Source: CAYTLW01 sp964438735
GTDB taxonomy: Bacteria; Myxococcota_A; UBA9042
Direction: 5' to 3'
Assembly: GCA_964438735.1 (NCBI GenBank)
Contig: CAYTLW010000184.1
Location: forward strand, 1-11,897
Length of the DNA stretch: 11,897 bases
The position numbers and the translations under genes are program-made. A model generated the notes under the pieces. That model was not told the DNA's origin. It did no database searches and saw only the letters and a list, made by a program, of their open reading frames with translations. Shown here piece after piece: positions 7,018-11,897 of this stretch; the stretch's first letter is position 1, and the number at the start of each line of letters is the position of its first letter.

Positions 7018-8841
7018 ATGTCCACCGTGCATCACTACAAGGCCAACCTCCGCGACCTGCGCTTCAACCTCTTCGAGTTTCTCGACGTTGGCACCACATC
7101 GCTGGGTAAAGGCCCCTTCAAGGCCATGGATCAGGACATGGCCGAGGGCGCCCTGGAGGCCCTGACCGAGCTCTGCGAAGGCGAGTATTGCGCCAGCTTC
7201 GCCGAGGCTGATCGGGTCGGTCTGAAGATCGATGACGAGGGCAACGTCACGCTGCCCGAAGCCCTGCACAAGTCGCTCGATGTCTACTACGACAACGGCT
7301 GGCACCTCATCGGCATCCCCGAGCACCTGGGCGGCTTCGGCGGCCCGCCCAGCGTGGCCATGGCCGCCTTCGAGCTGGCCGCTGGCGCCAATCCGGCGGC
7401 GACTTTCTACCACCTGGGCTCCATCAACAGCGGCATCCTCGACATCCTGGCCACCGAGTCGCAGAAGAAGATCTACTGCAAGAACGCGCTGGACCGCCGC
7501 TGGGGCGGCACCATGGCCCTGACCGAGCCCGACGCCGGCAGCGACGTGGGCGCCGGACGAGCCACCGCGAAGCACCTGCACGATGACGTCTGGGAGATCG
7601 AGGGTACCAAGCGCTTCATCACCAATGGCGATTACGATCGCGTGGAGAACATCGTGCACCTGGTCCTGGCCCGCCCCGAAGGCGCTGGCCCTGGCACCAA
7701 GGGCCTGTCCATGTTCATCGTGCCGAAGTTCTGGCCCGACGCCGACGGCAACCCGGGCGAGCGCAACGGCGTTCACTGCGCCAATGTCGAAAAGAAGATG
7801 GGCATCAAGGCCTCGGCCACCTGCGAGATGGTCTTCGGCGCCCGCGGCATCCCCGCCCGTGGCCTGCTGGTCGGCGAGTCCCACCAGGGCATCCGGCAGA
7901 TGTTCAAGGTCATCGAGTACGCCCGCATGGCCGTGGGCATCAAGTCGTACTCGACCCTGTCGACCGCCTACCTGAACGCGCTGGCCTACTGCGTCGACCG
8001 CGTCCAGGGTGCCGACCTGGCCGAGGCAGCCAACAAGAAGGCGCCGCGCGTGGCCATCATCCGCCACCCGGATGTCCGCCGGATGCTGATGGCCCAGAAG
8101 GCCCACGCCGAGGGGCTGCGCGCCCTGTCCATGTTCACCGCGTCCATCCAGGACCAGGTCGAGCTGCTCGGCGGTCATGGCGCCGCCGAGGCCACGGCCC
8201 TGGACCGCCTCAACGACCTGCTGCTGCCCCTGGTCAAGGGCTATGGCTCGGAGAAGTGCACCGAACTGCTGGTCCTGTCACTGCAGTGTTATGGCGGTTC
8301 GGGCTATGTCTGCGACTTCCCGGCCGAGCAGTACATCCGCGACCAGAAGATCGACAGCCTCTACGAAGGCACCACGGCCATCCAGGCCCTGGACCTGCTC
8401 TTCCGCAAGGTCGCGCGCGATGGCGGCAAGACCCTGCAGGGCCTGATGGGCCAGATCCAGAAGACCCTGGAAGCCCAGGAAGGCGGCGACGCCCTGGCCG
8501 CCGAGCGCGCCGCCCTGACGCGCGCCCTCCAGGACGTGCAGGGCATCTTCATGGCCATGATGGGCAAGATGCAGGAGTCGCTCTACCACGTCGGCCTGCA
8601 GGGCACTCGCATCCTCTTCGCCCTGGCCGAGCTGGTTGTCGGCTGGCTGCTGGTCCGCCACGCCGCCCTCGCGCTGGAGAAGACGGACGGCGCCGGTCGC
8701 CGCGACAAGGCCTTCTACGCCGGCAAGGTGGCCTCGGCGCGCTGGTTCTGCGCCGAGGTGCTGCCCGGACTGACCGGTACCCGCAAGCTGGTGGAGCGCT
8801 CCTCGCTGGCGCTCATGGAGCTGCCGGACGAAGCGTTCTGA
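7018..8841 (+). CDS. Acyl-CoA dehydrogenase, large FadE5/DmdC-type
   Basis: A 607-residue protein with AAGGAG (7006-7011) six bases before ATG 7018. The order is an N-terminal acyl-CoA dehydrogenase cap (HYKANLRDLRFNLFEFL, residues 6-22, as in PF12418), the FAD-binding signature MALTEPDAGSDVG (166-178), the EGTKRFITNGDYD strand (195-207), and YEGTTAIQ, whose Glu450 is the expected catalytic base. A further C-terminal helical domain of about 150 residues follows. About 600 residues with both extra domains marks the branch of mycobacterial FadE5 and the DMSP enzyme DmdC, not the 380-residue short-chain enzymes. It oxidises acyl-CoA to trans-2-enoyl-CoA with FAD, passing electrons to electron-transfer flavoprotein. 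Substrate length is not deducible. The stop overlaps the next start (TGATG). Confidence 0.93.
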   Translation: MSTVHHYKANLRDLRFNLFEFLDVGTTSLGKGPFKAMDQDMAEGALEALTELCEGEYCASFAEADRVGLKIDDEGNVTLPEALHKSLDVYYDNGWHLIGIPEHLGGFGGPPSVAMAAFELAAGANPAATFYHLGSINSGILDILATESQKKIYCKNALDRRWGGTMALTEPDAGSDVGAGRATAKHLHDDVWEIEGTKRFITNGDYDRVENIVHLVLARPEGAGPGTKGLSMFIVPKFWPDADGNPGERNGVHCANVEKKMGIKASATCEMVFGARGIPARGLLVGESHQGIRQMFKVIEYARMAVGIKSYSTLSTAYLNALAYCVDRVQGADLAEAANKKAPRVAIIRHPDVRRMLMAQKAHAEGLRALSMFTASIQDQVELLGGHGAAEATALDRLNDLLLPLVKGYGSEKCTELLVLSLQCYGGSGYVCDFPAEQYIRDQKIDSLYEGTTAIQALDLLFRKVARDGGKTLQGLMGQIQKTLEAQEGGDALAAERAALTRALQDVQGIFMAMMGKMQESLYHVGLQGTRILFALAELVVGWLLVRHAALALEKTDGAGRRDKAFYAGKVASARWFCAEVLPGLTGTRKLVERSSLALMELPDEAF

Positions 8842-9605
8842 TGGGCCGCGTCTACCTCGTGGGCGCCGGACCGGGCGCCGCCGACCTGGTCACCGTGCGC
8901 GGCTGGCGGCTGCTGCAGAAGGCAGACCACGTGGTCCATGACGACCTGGTGGATCCGGCCCTCTACGCCGATCTTCCGGGCCAGCTACACGACGTCGGCA
9001 AGCGTTCCGGGGCCCACAAGCGGACCCAGGAGCAGATCAACGAGCTGCTGGTCGAACTCGCCCGCGGCGGCGGCCTGGTCGTGCGCCTGAAGGGCGGCGA
9101 CCCGTCCGTCCTTGGCCGGGCCATGGAAGAGGCGGTCCACCTGGCCGCTCACGACGTCTCCTGCGAGATCGTGCCGGGCATCACCAGCGCCGTCGCCGCG
9201 CCCATCCTGGCCGGCATCCCGGTGACCCATCGCGGTGTCGCCGACTGTTTCGTCGTCCTGTCTGCCCATCCTCGCATTCCCGACGGGCCCTTCCACCTGC
9301 CGGCCTACGAGCCCTGGCGCACGGTCGTGGTGCTCATGGGCGTCAAGACGTTGCCGCAATGGCACGCGCTGCTGGCCACCAAGGGCTACCCGGAAGAGCT
9401 GCCCATGGCCTTCATCACCTGGGCTGGTCGGCCGCAGCAGCGGGTCCTGATCAGCACGGTGGGCCAGGCACTGACCGACGCCGAAGCGGCGGGTCTGCGG
9501 GCGCCGACGGTAGCGGTATTGGGTGAGGTGGTGAGCCTGCGCGAGCAGATCGTTCAGCCGCGGTTGTCTTCCTCTTCGGCCGATGGGCACTCGAAGCGGA
9601 GGTAG
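8841..9605 (+). CDS. cobA: Uroporphyrinogen-III C-methyltransferase (SUMT)
   Basis: A 254-residue protein of normal SUMT length. Its ATG overlaps the acyl-CoA dehydrogenase stop as TGATG, so it is probably translated by reinitiation. Tetrapyrrole-methylase motifs appear in order: VYLVGAGPGAADLVTVRG (residues 4-21, SAM-binding glycine loop), VGKRSGAHKRTQEQIN (52-67), VRLKGGDPSVLGR (81-93) and EIVPGITSAVAAPILAGIPVTHR (109-131, not written in full elsewhere). SUMT transfers two methyl groups from S-adenosylmethionine to uroporphyrinogen III to give precorrin-2, the branch point to siroheme and cobalamin. Two positions differ from the usual family: GRGGEE is GRAMEE (92-97), and the C-terminal half (GVADCFVVLSAHP) is divergent. 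No other tetrapyrrole gene is adjacent. The last 52 bases overlap a convergent gene on the minus strand. Confidence 0.88.
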   Translation: MGRVYLVGAGPGAADLVTVRGWRLLQKADHVVHDDLVDPALYADLPGQLHDVGKRSGAHKRTQEQINELLVELARGGGLVVRLKGGDPSVLGRAMEEAVHLAAHDVSCEIVPGITSAVAAPILAGIPVTHRGVADCFVVLSAHPRIPDGPFHLPAYEPWRTVVVLMGVKTLPQWHALLATKGYPEELPMAFITWAGRPQQRVLISTVGQALTDAEAAGLRAPTVAVLGEVVSLREQIVQPRLSSSSADGHSKRR

Positions 9606-9919
9606 AGCTGGCAGAGCGTATGCTTGAAGACCGTATCGTCCGGGGACTCTCCGACCTCCTTGGGCATCAACATGCGGCACAGGCGTCGGGTGGAGCGACA
9701 GGCCAGCCAGTGCTGCCGTGCGTCTCCTTCAGCAGCCACCCAGCCGGTCTCCTGACCTGCGACGGGGCTGGCTACGGCGGCCACCGAGGGGGCCATCACC
9801 GGCGGTGGCGGCGCGGCGACTTCGACGGTCACGGTCGGGGCGGGAGCGGGCGCATGAGCGCAACCCGGCAACGCGAAGACGACCAGGAAAAGACAGCGTA
9901 TCGCGATCATTTTCTTCAT
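9554..9919 (-). CDS. Small four-cysteine lipoprotein, function unknown
   Basis: A 121-residue protein starting at ATG (9917-9919 on the minus strand), chosen over a TTG start 20 codons earlier because it places the charged MKK directly before a hydrophobic signal. AAGGGG lies about eight bases upstream. The signal ends in lipobox ALPGC with Cys20. Residues 22-55 are a Pro/Ala/Val-rich linker, typical of lipoproteins that reach away from the membrane. The remaining domain has four cysteines (74, 81, 103, 111), enough for two disulfides, and an acidic tail (SAEEEDNRG). No family is recognised. Its stop lies inside the convergent methyltransferase gene, overlapping it by 52 bases. Confidence 0.65.
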   Translation of the reverse strand: MKKMIAIRCLFLVVFALPGCAHAPAPAPTVTVEVAAPPPPVMAPSVAAVASPVAGQETGWVAAEGDARQHWLACRSTRRLCRMLMPKEVGESPDDTVFKHTLCQLYLRFECPSAEEEDNRG

Positions 9920-10062
9920 GGAATCGCCCCCTTGTGCGCCCAACCCTTCGAGGCTGGATCGAAAGGGGGGCACTGTCAAAGAATTGGCGTGCCGAATGGG
10001 ACACTGCGATCCAGTCGGCCCGAATTCCGAGCCGCCAGGACGGGGAGGCGAACCTGATCGAA

Positions 10063-10416
10063 GTGACCGCCGTAGCCATCTTCTTCGGCCTGCTGGGCGC
10101 TCTGGGTGCGGTCTTCCTGCTGCCCTGGCAGGTGCTGGGCATCGCGGGCCTGTGGATCGTGGGCATCGGCGTGATGGTCGGCGTGCCGGCGGGCATCGCC
10201 TGGCACGTGGCGCTCTACCTGGCGCTCCACCCGCGCGGCCTGCTGCACGAGGGCTGGTACTGGCGGCCCATGGACCTGCACGACCTGCTGGAGCCAGGCG
10301 AAGCGAGGCCGATCCTGGCGCTCTGCTACCTGGGCGCAGCGGGCTTCTTCGCCATTTTGTTCGGCGCCATGCTGCTGCTCGGCGCAGCTGTCGAGATCTG
10401 GGCCCACCACATGTGA
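10063..10416 (+). CDS. Small integral membrane protein, function unknown
   Basis: From GTG 10063 the protein has 117 residues with long hydrophobic stretches at about 2-20, 24-55 (one long or two short helices) and 83-110. A polar loop (56-82) rich in His, Trp and acidic residues lies between them (HEGWYWRPMDLHDLLEPGE). The start is unclear. GTG 10063 is 14 bases from the strong ribosome-binding site GGGGAGG (10042-10048), which is too far, while an in-frame CTG at 10054 is at the ideal five bases. No in-frame ATG exists between 9920 and the first membrane segment; a GTG at 9934 lacks a ribosome-binding site. It is divergent from the small lipoprotein and convergent with the next gene. No named family is recognised. 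Confidence 0.65.
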   Translation: MTAVAIFFGLLGALGAVFLLPWQVLGIAGLWIVGIGVMVGVPAGIAWHVALYLALHPRGLLHEGWYWRPMDLHDLLEPGEARPILALCYLGAAGFFAILFGAMLLLGAAVEIWAHHM

Positions 10417-10417
10417 A

Positions 10418-10434
10418 GCGCCGCGACAGGGCGC
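10418..10434. terminator. Short GC hairpin between two convergent genes
   Basis: GCGCC (10418-10422) and GGCGC (10430-10434) are perfect 5-base arms around a 7-base loop, in the 30-base gap between the stops of the convergent genes ending at 10416 and 10447. The position suits a shared terminator. The stem is short and no T-tract follows on either strand, so the evidence is weak. Confidence 0.2.
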
Positions 10435-10446
10435 GCGACCGTCGAC

Positions 10447-11004
10447 TCAGGCCGTGGGCACGTTGGCCGGATCATCGATGTGGAAGATCGAGTCTTCACC
10501 CAGATGGCAGGCCTTCTGGTTGCACATGTGGGTCTCGATGGGATCCATCTGATCCAGGATCGGGAATCGTCCCTTGTTCGTCTCCACCTGCGCGATGCAC
10601 ATCTCGGCGACTTCCTCGGCGGTGTCACCTTGCGCCTGGAAGTACGAAGAGCCCTCCTTGTTGCGCACGCGGACGACGCCAAAGTAGGAGCCCTTGTGCT
10701 TGCGGATGCAAGAGCAGGCCACCGGCTTGACGTTGGGTCGGGCCAGGCTCATCAGCCGCTCGATGGCCGTGCGATAGCGGGTCTCCATCTCCTGGTGCTT
10801 GCCGAGCCCGCGCAGGGCGAGGATGCGACCGGCCTCGACGGTGCTCCGCGTGGCCATGAACAGGCCGTAGAGCACGACGATGGGCGTGATCAGCAGCAGC
10901 AGGATGGGCGCCAATGCGAGCGCCAGCCAGCCGCCAAAAAAGGACACAGGAAAAGAGATTGCGCCCACGCCTGCGGCGGTGGCGACATCGGTTGTGCGAG
11001 CCAT
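10447..11004 (-). CDS. Membrane-anchored cysteine-containing protein, function unknown
   Basis: A 185-residue protein starting at ATG (11002-11004, minus strand) with GGGGAGA ending six bases before it. Residues 12-51 are hydrophobic, with one long or two short membrane helices ending TPIVVLYGLFM. A short helix, about residues 55-90, precedes a soluble domain of about 95 residues. That domain has CxC (Cys97, Cys99), Cys136, and Cys161/Cys166 in CNQKAC. A mixed strand pattern, SYFGVVRVRNKEGSSYFQAQ, suggests a small alpha/beta fold. The cysteine set could bind metal or form disulfides, but no known motif matches. The soluble part has the normal amino-acid balance of a real protein, and the frames opposite it do not. 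It lies downstream of the selenoprotein gene on the same strand, 145 bases away. Confidence 0.75.
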   Translation of the reverse strand: MARTTDVATAAGVGAISFPVSFFGGWLALALAPILLLLITPIVVLYGLFMATRSTVEAGRILALRGLGKHQEMETRYRTAIERLMSLARPNVKPVACSCIRKHKGSYFGVVRVRNKEGSSYFQAQGDTAEEVAEMCIAQVETNKGRFPILDQMDPIETHMCNQKACHLGEDSIFHIDDPANVPTA

Positions 11005-11084
11005 GGCTTCTCCCCGGTGCCGGCTTTACGGGGTGTCCCGAGGCATATGTCTCGAGGCGTCGGGTGGCAGCCAACACCGCGTTC

Positions 11085-11113
11085 ATTGTAGCGCGGCCGC
11101 ATGTGCCTCTCCA
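11085..11113 (-). promoter_or_regulatory. Possible sigma-70-like promoter before the 185-residue protein
   Basis: On the minus strand TACAAT (11085-11090) matches the -10 box at 5 of 6 positions. TGGAGA (11108-11113), 17 bases upstream of it, matches the -35 box at 4 of 6. It would start transcription about 75 bases before ATG 11004. Such a match is modest and could be chance. Confidence 0.25.
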
Positions 11114-11119
11114 GCACAT
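11101..11119. repeat. Inverted repeat over the possible -35 box
   Basis: Perfect 6-base arms ATGTGC (11101-11106) and GCACAT (11114-11119) flank 7 bases. The repeat lies between two minus-strand genes and covers the possible -35 box, so it could be an operator. It could also be a weak RNA hairpin after the selenoprotein gene, though no T-tract follows. Confidence 0.3.
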
Positions 11120-11149
11120 CCCGCACACGCTTGTCCTGAATCAATTGTG

Positions 11150-11897
11150 CTATTTCACCTTGGCGGCATCCAACAACGCCTTCTTGACGTTTCCGAAGCC
11201 CTCGCTGGAGCCGAGGTCGGTGTTCAGCTTGCCGCCCATGGGCAGGTGCATGAAGAGCTTGCCCTTGGCGTCGTAGACGTAGAAGTCGTCCTTCTTGCCA
11301 TCCTGCTGCTTCCAGGCATCCACGTCCTTGGTGTCCTGGAAGATGGGCATCACCACCTTGTCGACCAGACTCTGCACGGTGTCTTTGTCCAGGGTCGCGT
11401 TGACGATCGCGAAGTGGTAGTTCTTGCCTTCCTTGGCCAACTCGTCGGTCATCTTCTGCAGGTTCCCAGCCTGGGAAACGCAGAAGCTTCACGACGCGGA
11501 GAGCAAGGCGAGTAACGTCACCTTGCCAACGAACTTCTCCAGGCCGTAAGTCTTGCCGAATCCCGCGCTCTTGGGGTGCATGTCTTCGAGCTTCCAGCCC
11601 GGCATGGCCGCGCCAGGGCAGGTTGGCTTGGTGGTCGGACAACCACCGCCATCGGCCTGCGCCGGCGCGTCGCCGCCAGCGCCGACATCCGCTGCCGTGC
11701 CCGAGTCCGCTACCGTGACCGTATCCGGGGCCGCGCCCGTGTCCGGATCCGGGGCCGTGTCCGCGACCGCGGCCGCATCCGGGGCCGTGCCCGCGTCTGT
11801 GACCGCGACCGTGTCCGGATCCGTGACCGTGTCCGCGCCCGTGTCCGGGTCTGTGACCGTGTCCGTGACAGCGACCGAGTCCGGGTCTGTGACCGTG
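11150..11897 (-). CDS. Probable selenoprotein: exported thioredoxin-like protein with UxxC motif (5' end outside window)
   Basis: The frame is open from the window edge (11896 downward) to a stop at 11150-11152, except for one TGA at 11489-11491. Reading TGA as selenocysteine gives 248 visible residues. Residues 1-83 are an Asp/Thr/Val/Ala/Pro/Gly linker, followed by CPTTKPTC (86-93) and a thioredoxin/redoxin-like domain. That domain begins PGWKLEDMHPKSAGFGKTYG, continues KVTLLALLSAS-U-SFCVSQAGNLQKM with Sec136 and Cys139, then HFAIVNATLD, and ends FYVYDAKGKLFMHLP and a C-terminal helix. In thioredoxin-like proteins this strand is followed by CxxC, whose first cysteine is the nucleophile; Sec at that place gives a UxxC redox motif. 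Coding character and fold continue on both sides of the TGA. A SECIS-like hairpin follows it. The linker suggests a secreted lipoprotein, but the signal is off-window. The alternative is a nonsense mutation, which I consider less likely. Confidence 0.82.
11453..11486 (-). promoter_or_regulatory. SECIS-like stem-loop just downstream of the in-frame UGA
   Basis: Read on the minus strand, the mRNA from 2 bases after the UGA folds as follows. The lower stem CUUCUGC (11480-11486) pairs perfectly with GCAGAAG (11453-11459). A two-base bulge CU (11460-11461) lies on the 3' side. One G-C pair (11479/11462) follows, then a single bulged U (11478). The upper stem UUCCCA (11472-11477) pairs with UGGGAA (11463-11468), and the apical loop is GGC (11469-11471). 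The loop begins 18 bases after the UGA, close to its place in the E. coli fdhF element, which also has a bulged U and a loop starting GG. Bacterial SECIS elements lie within the coding region directly after the Sec codon and bind SelB. Fourteen base pairs in 34 bases is unlikely to be incidental. Confidence 0.8.
11651..11897 (-). repeat. Degenerate hexamer repeats encoding an Asp/Thr/Val/Pro linker
   Basis: The stretch is built from six-base units (two codons) such as GTGACC, GTGTCC and GTGCCC on the plus strand, with a longer imperfect unit around TCCGGGGCCG repeated near 11725, 11748 and 11778. On the minus strand it encodes almost only Asp, Thr, Val, Ala, Pro and Gly, in a pattern where Asp recurs every two to four residues. 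It continues past the window edge. Such acidic linkers separate a lipid anchor from a folded domain in many myxobacterial lipoproteins. Repeats of this sort vary in length by slippage. Confidence 0.8.

Noticed and set aside
6916..8178. 420-residue minus-strand open frame opposite the acyl-CoA dehydrogenase
   Set aside because: The opposite strand has complete FAD and catalytic motifs; this frame has none.
9974..9979. Perfect TTGACA on the minus strand upstream of the small lipoprotein
   Set aside because: No acceptable -10 box lies 16-18 bases downstream (the bases read CAGCCT or similar), so a promoter is not supported.
11489..11491. TGA taken as a plain stop, making the gene a pseudogene or a 100-residue protein starting at 11452
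   Set aside because: The frame continues with fold-consistent sequence on both sides, the TGA replaces a catalytic cysteine exactly, and a SECIS-like hairpin follows at the right distance. A fragment starting at 11452 would begin inside the active-site helix.
11693..11897. Repetitive DNA considered as a CRISPR array or a minisatellite outside genes
   Set aside because: Units are six bases, degenerate and without spacers, and they keep a reading frame that runs into the thioredoxin-like domain.

Overview
The window is GC-rich and tightly packed, with no gene-free stretch over 300 bases and no tRNA, rRNA, CRISPR array or transposase that I can see. Three features suggest a deltaproteobacterial-type lineage (Myxococcota, Bradymonadota or a relative): a secreted-type protein with DGxxCTxDxCDPxxGC cysteine repeats, an Asp/Thr/Val/Pro linker on a thioredoxin-like protein, and an ECF sigma / caspase-like gene cluster. 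This placement is inferred from family habits, not from a marker gene.

Layout. Positions 1-1430 (+) hold the 3' end of a cysteine-rich beta-propeller protein. Positions 1594-2853 (+) encode an SCP-x type thiolase. Positions 2981-6873 (+) are a four-gene operon with overlapping or abutting stops and starts: an ECF sigma factor, a membrane-anchored zinc-motif anti-sigma protein with a DUF4384-like domain, a secreted caspase-like peptidase with a C-terminal region that reads like an outer-membrane beta-barrel, and a lipoprotein with DxDxDG motifs. Positions 7018-8841 (+) encode a large FadE5/DmdC-type acyl-CoA dehydrogenase. It is coupled by TGATG to a uroporphyrinogen-III C-methyltransferase (8841-9605, +). 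A small lipoprotein (9554-9919, -) converges on that gene and overlaps its tail. A small membrane protein (10063-10416, +) and a membrane-anchored cysteine-containing protein of unknown function (10447-11004, -) follow.

The most striking item is at the right end. From 11150 to the window edge on the minus strand there is a thioredoxin-like protein that appears split by an in-frame TGA at 11489-11491. The TGA sits exactly where the first cysteine of a CxxC motif belongs, giving U-S-F-C. Directly downstream the mRNA can fold into a long hairpin with a bulged U and a GG-starting apical loop, the layout of a bacterial SECIS element. I read this as an exported selenoprotein that ordinary gene calling would report only as a 100-residue fragment.

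How the genes may work together: the ECF operon looks like an envelope-sensing module. The anti-sigma protein would hold the sigma factor at the membrane, while the caspase-like/barrel protein and the lipoprotein act outside the inner membrane. The thiolase and acyl-CoA dehydrogenase on either side are fatty-acyl-CoA degradation enzymes; a functional link to the sigma operon is not shown by the sequence.
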